A stretch of 64,000 nt of DNA from Lysinibacillus agricola (GTDB taxonomy: Bacteria; Bacillota; Bacilli; Bacillales_A; Planococcaceae), in contig NZ_CP067341.1 of NCBI RefSeq assembly GCF_016638705.1, positions 1,615,501 to 1,679,500 of the forward strand, in the 5' to 3' direction. Below the pieces are notes generated by a model. It saw nothing but the letters and a program-made list of their open reading frames with translations, searched no databases and was not told the DNA's origin. A program made the translations under genes and the position numbers. Positions 1 through 8,498 of this stretch are shown piece after piece (position 1 is the stretch's first letter; each line of letters opens with the position of its first letter).

Positions 1-266
1 AAATACAGTGCATCAGATTGTGCCATATAGCCGATATCCGTTAGTAATTGCTTATGGGGGACTGTATGATTTAACACTTTAATATGACCATTATCGGGCT
101 TGATCATTCCCATAATCATTTTAATTAAAGTCGTTTTCCCACAGCCTGAAGGGCCAAGTAAGCCAATTAGCTGTCCCTTAGGAATTTCTAAGGAAAGCGG
201 GGCAATTACTTGTTTTTGGTGAAACTTTTTTTCTATGGAGTTTAATGAAATTGCATTGTTTCCCAT
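1..266 (-). CDS. ABC transporter ATP-binding protein, partial (window edge)
   Basis: Only the first 88 or so codons lie in the window; the gene runs off the left edge. The reading frame starts at an ATG preceded by an AAGGAGAG ribosome-binding site. It encodes the N-terminal half of an ABC nucleotide-binding domain, with the Walker A motif GPSGCGKTT near residue 40 and the Q-loop region (IGYMAQ) near residue 80. It would energise a membrane permease encoded beyond the edge. The TetR gene starting at 714 is divergently oriented, so a TetR-controlled drug or lipid exporter is plausible, but the substrate cannot be read from this fragment. Confidence 0.85.
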   Translation of the reverse strand, partial: MGNNAISLNSIEKKFHQKQVIAPLSLEIPKGQLIGLLGPSGCGKTTLIKMIMGMIKPDNGHIKVLNHTVPHKQLLTDIGYMAQSDALY

Positions 267-713
267 ATAGCCATCTCTCCTTTACTAAACACAGTGTTGA
301 TACCTGAAATTTTAAGGCAGTGTTTTGGGAATTACAATAAACAGATAACTAAAAAGTGTTCAGTGATTTTGGATTTCAACATTTTCGAGCAAGCTAAAAT
401 CAGACTGCCTACATCACTCAAAAAATGGACTAATACCAATTTAAATGAATCGTATTGTTTTATTTTGGGGTTTCTGTGATAAGTACGGATGTGCATTCTC
501 GGTGCTATAGTTTTTCCCTCAGACACTCAAAACTTTTTAAAATAGCCATTTTACTAAACTCGATTAATGGAAATAACTAAGAAGAATGCCGATAAATAAG
601 GTAACGCTGTAATTACTAGCATTATTTGACCTTATTGTGATCATTGAGGTAACCATCTAACAACATCGCTAAATACTAATCGGAATAAAGTGATAATACA
701 ATGGGGGTTCTAT
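267..713. other. Intergenic region between divergent ABC and TetR genes
   Basis: About 450 bases with no convincing gene. Short open frames on both strands lack ribosome-binding sites and recognisable protein character. The two divergent promoters and any TetR operator should lie here, but I could not pick out a clear palindrome. Confidence 0.5.
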
Positions 714-1313
714 ATGTCTATTCACGATATAATGAATTTTGAAACAAAACGAGCTATAAAAAATGCATTACTTATACAAATAGAGGAAGTAGGTTTTGAA
801 CGAGTAACAGTAAAAAATTTAGCTATTACTGCAAACATTAATCGAGGTACTTTTTATCTACATTATAAGGATAAATTTGAAGTAATGGAGGATTTGCAGC
901 AGGAATTATTAAATGAACTAGAAAGCTACGTGAAAAATGTTCAACCGCTAGATGCCTTTCATACGATAAAAACAGGTCAACTGTATCAGCCATTTATCGA
1001 AGTGTTTAAATGTATTAAAGAGCATGCAGCGGCATTTCGAGTTATTTTAGGGGAGCAGGGGAGCCCCGCTTTTAGTAAGAGGATGAAGAAAGTTTTTAGT
1101 AATCATATTTTGGACAGAATCTCTGTTATTCGAGAAGAAGGACTTGATCCAGAATTCCAACGATATTTTGGGGCTTTTTTAACTTCCGCGATTTTAGGTG
1201 TTATTCAAGAGTGGCTAGACCATGGAGATGAGGATTTAAACGTGGAGGAGTTAGCAATGATTCATTTTCGGTTATTGCGCTTCCTTGGTGATTTGGCATC
1301 TTTGCAGAAATGA
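714..1313 (+). CDS. TetR/AcrR family transcriptional regulator
   Basis: A 199-residue regulator. The N-terminal helix-turn-helix covers roughly residues 10-55, with the typical TetR run of helix, turn (ANINRGTFYLHYKDK) and the start of the ligand-binding core. The C-terminal half looks like the TetR_C (DhaS-like) all-helical domain that binds a small effector. I prefer the ATG at 714, with a GGGGG tract 7 bases upstream, over the GTG at 690. The gene is divergent from the ABC transporter at the left edge, its probable target. A degraded paralogue of this same gene lies at 3618-3969, with its last 80 bases almost identical. Confidence 0.85.
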   Translation: MSIHDIMNFETKRAIKNALLIQIEEVGFERVTVKNLAITANINRGTFYLHYKDKFEVMEDLQQELLNELESYVKNVQPLDAFHTIKTGQLYQPFIEVFKCIKEHAAAFRVILGEQGSPAFSKRMKKVFSNHILDRISVIREEGLDPEFQRYFGAFLTSAILGVIQEWLDHGDEDLNVEELAMIHFRLLRFLGDLASLQK

Positions 1314-1425
1314 AAGTTTTAGTAAGGAGATATTCTCAATATCTTCTTACTAAAAAGTATCTTTTATTAGAGAGTAATTTTTAATCATTTTATTTGAGAA
1401 AGTTCTCTCAAAATCCGTTAAAGGA

Positions 1426-1454
1426 TTGACAAATATTGTATCGAACAATAAAAT
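1426..1454 (+). promoter_or_regulatory. Promoter of the TetR-CPBP operon
   Basis: A perfect -35 (TTGACA, 1426-1431) and a near-consensus -10 (TAAAAT, 1449-1454) are separated by 17 bp, about 45 bp before the TetR start codon. Confidence 0.75.
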
Positions 1455-1463
1455 GGCTTTATA

Positions 1464-1483
1464 TTGACTGACTAATCAATCAA
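1464..1483. promoter_or_regulatory. Putative TetR operator (imperfect 20-bp palindrome)
   Basis: TTGACTGACTAATCAATCAA matches its own reverse complement at 16 of 20 positions. It lies just downstream of the promoter at 1426 and before the ribosome-binding site of the TetR gene, where an autorepressor would bind. Confidence 0.6.
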
Positions 1484-1498
1484 AAAGGAGAGGTATTA

Positions 1499-2101
1499 AT
1501 GCCAAAAAACGAAGAACAAAATCAGGAGCTTAGAGATGCACGGAAAGAACAAATATTACAAGCTGCATTAATAGTCTTTGCCAGAAGAGGTATGGCGGCA
1601 ACAAAAATTAGTGATATTGCTAAAGAAGCTGGTTTAAGCCATGGACTTGTCTACCATTATTTTGATTCAAAAGATGAAATTTTTTCGATGCTTGTAAAAA
1701 AAGCTGCTAATAGTTCTATTGAAATTATCCAGAAAGCAATTGAGCATATGGGCACACCGCTTGAGAAATTAAAGTGGATGACAGAGCAAATATTAAATAA
1801 CTTAATAGATACAGAACATACTTTTTTATTTTTGATTATGATACAGGCAAGTACTTCTGACGCTATTCCAAATGAAGTAAAAGAGTTTCTAACAAAGGAT
1901 AATGCACTATCACCTGTTGATGCTACATTGCCTATGATTGTAGCAGGACAGGAAGAGGGGGAAATCATTTCAGCAAATCCAGTAACATTAGCTGTTACTT
2001 ATTTTGCTTTTATACAAGGTTTAGCAATTAACAAAATTCAATGGCCAGAATGCCCGATACCTGATGCAAATATGCTTATGAAGATTTTTACAAAAGAATA
2101 A
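1499..2101 (+). CDS. TetR/AcrR family transcriptional regulator
   Basis: A 200-residue TetR protein. The HTH (ISDIAKEAGLSHGLVYHYF, about residues 38-57) is a very typical TetR DNA-reading helix pair followed by the SKDEIF linker. The remainder is a helical ligand-binding domain. The start is set by AAAGGAGAGG upstream of the ATG. It is followed after 29 bases by a CPBP membrane protease gene with its own AAGGAGGAG site, so the two probably form an operon under autoregulation through the palindrome at 1464-1483. The effector is unknown. Confidence 0.9.
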   Translation: MPKNEEQNQELRDARKEQILQAALIVFARRGMAATKISDIAKEAGLSHGLVYHYFDSKDEIFSMLVKKAANSSIEIIQKAIEHMGTPLEKLKWMTEQILNNLIDTEHTFLFLIMIQASTSDAIPNEVKEFLTKDNALSPVDATLPMIVAGQEEGEIISANPVTLAVTYFAFIQGLAINKIQWPECPIPDANMLMKIFTKE

Positions 2102-2130
2102 AATCAAAGAAGGAGGAGTCTACAAATAAA

Positions 2131-2775
2131 ATGAGTAGTAAAAAAAGTATATATCTTCTACTATCACCATTTGCAATCATCGGATTGGGATTTATAACTG
2201 CATCAATCTTTAGTCAGTACATACAAGGGTGGGCTTGGATTCCTTTGGCGATAGTTTACTGGAGTACAATTGGAATCTGTATTTTTTATTTTAAAGGAGA
2301 TAAGCCGATTAAAAGTTGGCTAGGAAAATCTGAAGTTTCTAAAGTTTGGATTACGATATCTTTACTATTAGGAATGTTTCCATTAACTATATTTTTCATG
2401 AATTATAAGTTATTTAATTCCACTTTTCTTATTGTGCTATGGTTATTATTTGCTTTTATCAATCCTTGGTTTGAAGAGCTTTATTGGCGTGGGATATTAC
2501 TGGATGGTCTGGCAAACTGGTTTCCCAAATGGTTCAGTATATTGTATACAACTTTATTTTTTGTGCTTAGTCATCCATTAATGTGGGGAGTATTTTCTAT
2601 TGCAAGTAAATCCTACCATTTATATATTTATTTAAGTATAGCTGGTGTTGTTTGGGCAATTACATATTTTAAAACAAAGAGCTTAAGATGGGTAATATTT
2701 TCACATTTTATTGTAGATATCGGTAACTTAACTGTATTAACCTTTTTGAATATTTATTTACCACCTACAATGTAG
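2131..2775 (+). CDS. CPBP family intramembrane glutamic endopeptidase
   Basis: A 214-residue polytopic membrane protein with about six hydrophobic segments. It carries the CPBP (Abi, Rce1-like) signature: the paired glutamates and arginine of EELYWRG near residues 115-121, a conserved histidine in FVLSHPL near residue 148, and a second in SHFIVD near residue 196. Members cleave within the membrane; bacterial examples are linked to bacteriocin immunity or signalling, but most have no known substrate. It is co-transcribed with the TetR gene just upstream, so it is probably induced by that regulator's ligand. Confidence 0.85.
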   Translation: MSSKKSIYLLLSPFAIIGLGFITASIFSQYIQGWAWIPLAIVYWSTIGICIFYFKGDKPIKSWLGKSEVSKVWITISLLLGMFPLTIFFMNYKLFNSTFLIVLWLLFAFINPWFEELYWRGILLDGLANWFPKWFSILYTTLFFVLSHPLMWGVFSIASKSYHLYIYLSIAGVVWAITYFKTKSLRWVIFSHFIVDIGNLTVLTFLNIYLPPTM

Positions 2776-2827
2776 TTATTTTATTAATTCATTTCGTGTT
2801 GATCGATAATAAAGTTTTTTTAAACAA

Positions 2828-2992
2828 AAGAGGTTGGGACATAACTAATTTCCCCATTATAAAACTCCATATTTTCAAATAAATAAAGCCATATAAACAG
2901 AAAACCCGAACGATTATGAAACACTAAATAAAAGTTTCATAGAATTGTTCGGGTTTTCCTTTGGCTGAAATCCTTTTGTCTCAGTCTCTCTT
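2828..2992. repeat. Nested inverted repeat, about 165 bp
   Basis: The outer arms (AAGAGGTTGGGAC at 2828-2840 and the matching TTGTCTCAGTCTCTCTT at 2976-2992) enclose an inner hairpin with arms at 2903-2922 and 2934-2955 that begins AACCCGAAC. The outer-arm motif resembles intergenic repeats I associate with several Firmicutes. It fills most of the gap between the CPBP gene and a LysR fragment; the inner stem could also act as a terminator. Confidence 0.6.
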
Positions 2993-3145
2993 AAAAGTTG
3001 TCTTGGGTAACGGAGGAAACCAATAAAACATACTAAACCTTTAGCTTTACTTCTCAGAGATAATTATTTCAATTATGAAATGAAGACTTTTTATATCTCG
3101 GTTATTTGATAGAGCATACTGACCTCTCATAATATCTTATCAATG

Positions 3146-3480
3146 TTATTTTAATAACATTGTCTTTACATATTGAATAAACTGTAGGGCCGCTGGAGAT
3201 ATTTCTTTAAGGGATGTTACAGCAATACCGATAGATCGATACTTTTCCCGCTCTAATTCATGAATACTAACATTATTTTGGAAACTTTGGAGAACTAGTT
3301 CTGGAATGATACTGACACCTAGCTCATTTTCCACCATGGCGATAATAGCTTGATCATCGGCCATTTCGAATTCAATTTTTAAATTAACATTGGTCTCTGT
3401 AAAGATACGTTGCAAATCGTTGTCATAACCGGCTTTTGTCATGATAAAGGGTTCTTCCTCCAATTGTTCAATGCGGACTT
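3146..3480 (-). pseudogene. LysR-type regulator remnant (C-terminal effector domain only)
   Basis: About 110 codons match the second half of a LysR substrate-binding domain (IAMVENELGVSIIPELV is the characteristic stretch). The HTH and the first half of the effector domain are missing, and in-frame stops lie just upstream of the homologous part. There is no ribosome-binding site. It is a broken gene next to a broken TetR gene, marking a decayed segment. Confidence 0.7.
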
Positions 3481-3617
3481 TATCCTGACTACTTGAGGAG
3501 CGTATCGCTTAATTTTGGAGTTAAAAGAAGCAACAAGTTTACCGATTCATTTGCATTAACATGATACGAGCGGTAATGGTATTTTCTTATATGCGAAGGC
3601 AATTGAAGCAGGTGTAT

Positions 3618-3969
3618 ATGAAGTAATGGAGGACTTGCAGCAGGAACTATTAAATGAATTAGAAAGCTATGTTAAAAATTTGCACCATTAGAAGCCTTTC
3701 ATACGATAAAAATAGAGCAGCCCGATATTTAGCAAGAGGATGTAGGAAGTCTTTAGTAATCAGATTTTAGACAGAATATCGGACATTGTAGAGGAATTAC
3801 AAGATCCAAAATTCCAATAATATTTGCAGACTTTTTTAGATTCTGCAATTTTGGGGATTATTCAAGAGTGGTTAGATAGTGGAGATGAGGATTTAAACGT
3901 GGAGGAGTTAGCAATGATTCATTTTCGATTATTGCGCTTCCTTGGTGATTTGGCATCTTTGCAGCTATA
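3618..3969 (+). pseudogene. TetR regulator pseudogene, paralogue of the gene at 714-1313
   Basis: The DNA aligns along its length with the middle and 3' end of the TetR gene at 714-1313: EVMEDLQQELLNELESYV is still readable at the start, and the final 80 bases are almost unchanged. The HTH region is absent, there is an internal deletion near 3720, and several frameshifts and in-frame stops occur. It converges on the ABC transporter pair at 4018-5705, which may have been its former target. Confidence 0.85.
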
Positions 3970-3975
3970 AGTTTT

Positions 3976-4012
3976 AAAAGAATCTGCTTGCTCCAAGAAA
4001 GCAGATTCTTTT
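3976..4012. terminator. Bidirectional rho-independent terminator
   Basis: Arms AAAAGAATCTGCTT (3976-3989) and AAGCAGATTCTTTT (3999-4012) are perfect complements around a 9-base loop, with A and T tracts on both sides. It sits between the TetR remnant and the convergent ABC permease. Confidence 0.85.
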
Positions 4013-4017
4013 AGCAT

Positions 4018-4815
4018 TTATAAATACAAATCACGTTTAACAAAAACACGAATAGCTAGCATATAGCACAGCAACCCAATTAAAAATAATGCTCCTAGCA
4101 TCCAAATAGACGAGCTTTCTTGAGTCATTAATTTCTCAGGTGCAAACAATGAGTAAATCGTGAAGTACTTAAGCTTTTCTAAAGAACCACCCATATTACT
4201 AAGCGCTTGAATTAAATAAAAAAGAATAGGAATTCCTGTACTATACGCATAAGAGGTTCTTAAATCCTTGCTACTGCAGGATACAAAAAAGCAGTAGCCA
4301 CTAATGGCAAAGTGTAAGAAAAAAAGACCGATATTTAATATCAAAAAAGCACTTATATTTAATTCATTTGGAAAAAGAATCTCGGAAAATATGACTACTA
4401 CCAAAGTTGTTACCGTGAGCAGTGTAAAGATGCTAGCAACTAAAAAAAATGCTTGCGTGAAGACAATTTTAAAACGTGTATTCGGTGTCGCAATTAAGTA
4501 TGCCATTGAACCATTATCGATATAGCCCATCATTAGTTTATTTGCCAACATAATGATGAAAACTAACGGAAAAACAAGTAATAAAAATCCATACAAATAG
4601 GTTGATAAAAATTCAATTAACGTATTACCTATGTTATTCATACCAAATGCTGACATCAATTCAGGCATGGTTTCGGTAAGCTTATGAAGAGTATCATTCA
4701 TTTCAGGGTTATACATATAAACAGTGCTAATAATATAGAGCATTAAAACAGCGAGTATAATACTAAAAAGCTTAACAGTCGCTAGCACCTCATGTTTTAG
4801 CAAAGTAAAGTTCAT
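4018..4815 (-). CDS. ABC-2 type transporter permease
   Basis: A 265-residue membrane protein with about six predicted membrane spans; the first lies near residues 15-33 and the pattern fits the ABC-2 permease fold used for drug, lipid or peptide export. It overlaps the ATPase gene by 4 bases (ATGA), the mark of translational coupling, so the two form one exporter (probably two ATPases with one or two permease chains). I see no substrate-specific motif. The adjacent decayed TetR gene suggests this pair once had its own regulator. Confidence 0.85.
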   Translation of the reverse strand: MNFTLLKHEVLATVKLFSIILAVLMLYIISTVYMYNPEMNDTLHKLTETMPELMSAFGMNNIGNTLIEFLSTYLYGFLLLVFPLVFIIMLANKLMMGYIDNGSMAYLIATPNTRFKIVFTQAFFLVASIFTLLTVTTLVVVIFSEILFPNELNISAFLILNIGLFFLHFAISGYCFFVSCSSKDLRTSYAYSTGIPILFYLIQALSNMGGSLEKLKYFTIYSLFAPEKLMTQESSSIWMLGALFLIGLLCYMLAIRVFVKRDLYL

Positions 4816-5705
4816 GATTCTTGACCTCCTCTTTCGTAGTAATGCATAAATATATCTTCAAGTGATTGTGAAATGATATCGAGGTCATTAATTTTATAAT
4901 CTGCTAAAGTATGAAGCAATGTTTGGACATTACCTTGAACTTTTATAATGGCTTGTGTTGGTCCAGTCTGTTCAATTTTAAGCTGCTCACCTAAGAAACG
5001 AGATAGCTCTTGTTCGCTTTGAAATTCAATTAAAAACTTTTTGGATTTTCGTTTTTTTAAGTCAGCAATTGTTTCCGTTGCAACAATTTTCCCGGCATTA
5101 AGTATCGCTACACGATCACAGGTTTTTTCAATTTCTTCAATCATATGAGAGGACATGAATATCGTCGTCCCTTTTTCTTTTTCAGCTAAAATAAATTCTA
5201 TAAATTTTGTTTGTATAAGAGGGTCTAATCCACTTGTCGGTTCATCTAGAATGACTATCTCTGGGTTATGCATAAATGCACAAATTAGACCTACTTTTTG
5301 CTTCATACCTTTTGACATTTTCTTTATAAGCCCTGCGGCATTTAATTCAAAGTATTGCATGAGTTCATTAGCCCTTGTTAAATCATGTAACCCTCGCATT
5401 TGAGCAATAAATTTGATAAATTGTTGTCCCGTCATTTTATCGATAAACGCAATTTCACCAGGCAAATACCCTACAAATTTTTGAATTTCAGCTGTAGATT
5501 GGCGACAATTCAACCCTTTTATGGAACACTGTCCTTCTGTTGGCTGTAAGAACCCCATTAAATGCCGTATTGTTGTAGATTTACCTGCTCCATTTGGCCC
5601 TAAAAATCCGAACACCTCACCTTTTTTGATTTGTAAGTCCACATTCTGTACACTATAAAAGTCCCCAAATCTTTTAGTTAGATTATTGACCTCGATCATT
5701 GCCAT
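4812..5705 (-). CDS. ABC transporter ATP-binding protein
   Basis: About 297 residues. Walker A is GPNGAGKST (36-44); the signature is the divergent MSKGMKQK form; Walker B is VILDEPTSGLD; the H-loop is in SSHMIEE. The C-terminal part after residue 215 resembles the accessory domain of drug-export ATPases (CcmA/NatA/BcrA-like). I set the start at the ATG at 5705, since AAGGGGTG sits 6 bases upstream; the GTG at 5714 would overlap that site. It is coupled to the permease at 4018-4815. Confidence 0.9.
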   Translation of the reverse strand: MAMIEVNNLTKRFGDFYSVQNVDLQIKKGEVFGFLGPNGAGKSTTIRHLMGFLQPTEGQCSIKGLNCRQSTAEIQKFVGYLPGEIAFIDKMTGQQFIKFIAQMRGLHDLTRANELMQYFELNAAGLIKKMSKGMKQKVGLICAFMHNPEIVILDEPTSGLDPLIQTKFIEFILAEKEKGTTIFMSSHMIEEIEKTCDRVAILNAGKIVATETIADLKKRKSKKFLIEFQSEQELSRFLGEQLKIEQTGPTQAIIKVQGNVQTLLHTLADYKINDLDIISQSLEDIFMHYYERGGQES

Positions 5706-5771
5706 ACAATTCACCCCTTCAACTGTTCTTTATAATGATTATAAGACTAATTTTCAAAAAAATAATTACTA

Positions 5772-5890
5772 TAAAGTGAAACTCTAATCAGTGGGGCTAC
5801 ATCCTTCACTGGTTAGTAGTCTTCACTAATCAGGCTTTTACAGGCAGTTAATCTTTCGTTGCTTCCGCTGAATTTTAAGGTGGGAATGTT
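5772..5890 (+). repeat. Intergenic repeat, copy 1 of an inverted pair
   Basis: This stretch begins TAAAGTGAAACTCTAATC and contains a CTTCACTAATCAGGCTT core and a CAGTTAATC segment. The same modules occur in the same order, on the other strand, at 7093-7209. The two copies flank the HTH/coiled-coil gene at 6023-6922. Confidence 0.65.
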
Positions 5891-5938
5891 GTACCTTTTC
5901 AGTACAGATAAATTACTGGCCGTTATTACGGGATAAAA

Positions 5939-5984
5939 AAAGAACATGAATGGCTTCTTATTAAAAGACTCCTTCATGTTCTTT
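5939..5984 (-). terminator. Terminator of the HTH/coiled-coil gene
   Basis: Perfect 12-base arms AAAGAACATGAA and TTCATGTTCTTT; on the minus strand the stem is followed by a run of T. It lies 38 bases past the stop codon at 6023. Confidence 0.75.
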
Positions 5985-6022
5985 GCCTATTGATTACAAA
6001 TGTAACCTCAACTTGAAGATAT

Positions 6023-6922
6023 TTATTCTCCATAATAATTATTCAGTGCTACTTCTAAACGTTCTTCTAGGTGCATTGAAATATAGCTCAACACAAATTG
6101 TTCCTTTTCCATCTCAATTTGAGCGGAACGAAAAAATTTTCTGAAATAGCCTGCCTTATTGTCTATCGAAAATAGCTGTAATGCTTCTGTCCGTAATGTC
6201 GACACAATTTCATTTTCAATATGACGCTCACGAATTTTTTGAACAATATCCTTTACGCTGCCCTCTTGCAATTCTGAAATTTGCATTTGTAGGTTTTCAT
6301 TTTCTTGTTTAAGTTCAGCGGTTTCTTTTTGAATTTCTTCTACTTGAAGATTTGACTCAGAGGATACTAATTGAATCTTTTGTGTAAGAAAATCTTGATT
6401 TATCGTTACTTGTAAGGCTCCACGTTCTTCATTTGGAAGGATATTAAAAAGTCCTGTTTGTATCATTTGCTGTAGAACATTTCCAAGAACATCAACTTTA
6501 TTGGCTAAATCATCATCAGCCATAGTTGTTGCAGTTATTTGATGTTTGATAAGCTGACCGTTGTCATCAATTCCTAATAAAAGTTTTAAGCCTTTGACAC
6601 GGAGTTCATCCTTTAGCAGTAATATCATGCGAAGTCTTAAAATAGCAGGCAGATTCAAACGAATATTGGTGTTTGGGCTTTTCGTAGCATTATCAAAAAT
6701 ATACTGTTCGAATGGTTTAATGTAATAACGAAGCATCGTATCAGTTATTTCAAACCAGCCAGCGACTTCTGAAGTAGAATAATTATTTGCTTCCTCAATA
6801 TGCGCTAAATAGCCGTCATTATAAAGTATTTCTTCTGAAGGTGTATTTTGTATTACGACAAACAATGGGTCATGTTGCACAATTCCGAGTACCATTTCTT
6901 TTGCATCATTTAGTTTAAGCAT
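6023..6922 (-). CDS. MerR-like HTH protein with C-terminal coiled coil
   Basis: About 299 residues. Around residues 45-75 the sequence STSEVAGWFEITDTMLRYY reads like the winged HTH of MerR or RacA-type proteins, although I would expect an arginine-rich wing and do not see it clearly. Residues 190-230 form a heptad-rich coiled coil (many K, E and Q), followed by a charged helical tail. No effector domain is recognisable. Such HTH plus coiled-coil proteins occur among chromosome-anchoring (RacA) and plasmid or phage maintenance proteins, but I cannot assign a role. I place the start at the ATG at 6922 (GGGGTG 7 bases upstream) rather than the GTG at 6937. It stands alone between inverted repeats. 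Confidence 0.65.
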   Translation of the reverse strand: MLKLNDAKEMVLGIVQHDPLFVVIQNTPSEEILYNDGYLAHIEEANNYSTSEVAGWFEITDTMLRYYIKPFEQYIFDNATKSPNTNIRLNLPAILRLRMILLLKDELRVKGLKLLLGIDDNGQLIKHQITATTMADDDLANKVDVLGNVLQQMIQTGLFNILPNEERGALQVTINQDFLTQKIQLVSSESNLQVEEIQKETAELKQENENLQMQISELQEGSVKDIVQKIRERHIENEIVSTLRTEALQLFSIDNKAGYFRKFFRSAQIEMEKEQFVLSYISMHLEERLEVALNNYYGE

Positions 6923-7092
6923 CCTTTCACACCCCACTTTATTTTTCCGTATAACTCTATATAGGTTTCTATTCTATTGGAAGCAAATGTATGACTATTT
7001 TGTGAAGGGAATAATTATTAGAACAAATGACCTAACAACCCTTTCTCCACTTATGCGGTTATCTATACCGAGGGGAAGCGTTAAGTACAAGA

Positions 7093-7209
7093 CTTCCACA
7101 AAAAATTTAAAGCAGCGGGGTAGGAGGTTAACTGTCCGTATAAGCCCGATTGGTGAAGAGAATAATCCGTGGGGATAAAGAAAACCCCGTGGATTAAAGT
7201 TTCACTTTA
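7093..7209 (-). repeat. Intergenic repeat, copy 2 of an inverted pair
   Basis: Read on the minus strand this begins TAAAGTGAAACTTTAATC and includes CTTCACCAATCGGGCTT and CAGTTAACC, matching the modules of 5772-5890 in order. An ORF spanning it has no coding character. Confidence 0.65.
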
Positions 7210-7214
7210 GGTTC

Positions 7215-7291
7215 TTAAGAAAAATTTAAGAAATCTCCTCGGAAATCTTTAAGAAATGCTCTTTATATTAAAAGTATTCAAATAATACTTT
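7215..7291 (+). promoter_or_regulatory. Direct repeats and palindrome upstream of the methyltransferase-DedA operon
   Basis: TTAAGAAA occurs three times on one face of the helix (starts at 7215, 7226 and 7249, spacings 11 and 23 bp), a layout typical of response-regulator binding. A perfect palindrome, AAAGTATT and AATACTTT around CAAAT (7271-7291), follows just before the GGGGAG ribosome-binding site. The regulator is unknown. Confidence 0.5.
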
Positions 7292-7308
7292 GATCGGGGA
7301 GAAAATGT

Positions 7309-7875
7309 ATGTTAACGTTCCTTACAGAATTTATAAAACATCCGAAAACGATAGGTGCGATTTCACCTAGTTCAAAAAAATTAGCGAAAAAAATGGTCGA
7401 CCAAATTTGTTTTGAAAATGCCCGATGTATTGTTGAACTAGGGCCGGGTACGGGTTCATTTACGAAAGAATTAGTGAAAAGAAAAGAGCAGTCAACAAAG
7501 TTAATTCTTATTGAAAGTAATGAAGTTTTTTGTGACAAGCTTCGTGAACAATTTGAACATGAGCCGAGTATAATCGTAATACATGGATCAGCTGAGAATT
7601 TATGCATATATATGTCAGCATTAAATATTAAAAAAATTGATTATGTCGTATCTGGATTACCTTTTACTTCATTGAATCCTGCCATTTCATCTCGTATTTT
7701 ACAGAATGTAAAGGAATGCTTAGAGGACGGAGAATTTATTACATTCCAATATTCACTTGTTAGGAAATCCTTTATTCAAAATTATTTTGAGGATATTTCA
7801 CATGAAAAAGTATGGATTAACTTTCCACCTGCTTATGTGCTCAGCTGCAAAATTGGAAATGTGAGGGCTAGTTAA
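7309..7875 (+). CDS. Class I SAM-dependent methyltransferase (phospholipid N-methyltransferase-like)
   Basis: A 188-residue Rossmann methyltransferase. Motif I is VELGPGTGSF (about residues 43-52), the adenosine-binding acidic position is in LILIESNE, and the post-motif IV region is VVSGLPF. The N-terminal IGAISPSSKKLAKKM stretch is typical of the PmtA/KsgA-like group that methylates phosphatidylethanolamine or rRNA adenines; the SGLPF form favours the lipid-type enzymes. It overlaps the start of the DedA gene by one base (TAATG), so a membrane-lipid role for the pair is reasonable inference. Confidence 0.75.
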   Translation: MLTFLTEFIKHPKTIGAISPSSKKLAKKMVDQICFENARCIVELGPGTGSFTKELVKRKEQSTKLILIESNEVFCDKLREQFEHEPSIIVIHGSAENLCIYMSALNIKKIDYVVSGLPFTSLNPAISSRILQNVKECLEDGEFITFQYSLVRKSFIQNYFEDISHEKVWINFPPAYVLSCKIGNVRAS

Positions 7876-8468
7876 TGGGGTTACAAGATCTTTTATCAAC
7901 TATTGAGCAATACGGTTATTTTGCTTTATTTTTCAGCTTATGGATAGGAATCGTTGGTATGCCCCTTCCTGATGAGATGATTGTTATGAGTGGTGGATTT
8001 TTATCATCGTTAGGAAAAATGAGTGTGTTGAAAGCTTTTGTACTAACTTATCTTGGCGCAGTTTCAGGACTTTCCTTAGGATTTATTCTTGGGAAAGTGT
8101 TTGGCCATAAAATACTTGATAAATTGGTGAAAAAGAACAAGGCTAAATATTTGTTACAATCAAAAGAACTAATAGATAGATATGGTCATTTTGCTTTAGT
8201 TATAAGCTATTTCATACCAATTGTGAGGCATATACTTCCGTACTTAGTAGGTATGAATAACATGTCTTTTAAAAAATACGCTTTGTATTACTACACAGCA
8301 GGTTTTGTTTGGACATTGCTTTACTTTTCACTTGGTTTGTTCTTTGGAGAACACATTGAAAGTATTTCCATGTTTGCAACAAAATACGGTATATACTTTG
8401 GCGTTTTCGTCGGTATTGTAGGATGTTTTTATTATTTTTATACACGAAAATTAAAGTCGGTATCGTAA
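7875..8468 (+). CDS. DedA family membrane protein
   Basis: A 197-residue membrane protein of the DedA (SNARE-associated, VTT) family. The signature region PLPDEMIVMSGGFLSS lies near residues 30-45 and the FIPIVRHILPYLVGMNNM stretch, with its conserved arginine and proline, near residue 115; about five hydrophobic segments. DedA proteins move lipid carriers such as undecaprenyl phosphate or phosphatidylethanolamine across the membrane. It is translationally coupled to the methyltransferase. The last coding bases (ATGTTTTTATTATTTT) are imperfectly repeated just after the stop codon, and an insertion sequence begins 31 bp downstream. Confidence 0.85.
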   Translation: MGLQDLLSTIEQYGYFALFFSLWIGIVGMPLPDEMIVMSGGFLSSLGKMSVLKAFVLTYLGAVSGLSLGFILGKVFGHKILDKLVKKNKAKYLLQSKELIDRYGHFALVISYFIPIVRHILPYLVGMNNMSFKKYALYYYTAGFVWTLLYFSLGLFFGEHIESISMFATKYGIYFGVFVGIVGCFYYFYTRKLKSVS

Positions 8469-8498
8469 AATGTTTTTATTATTTTATTTACGAAAAAT

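Noticed and set aside
294..526. Overlapping open frames of about 60 codons on both strands
   Set aside because: No ribosome-binding site, no protein-like composition, and they lie in a divergent promoter region.
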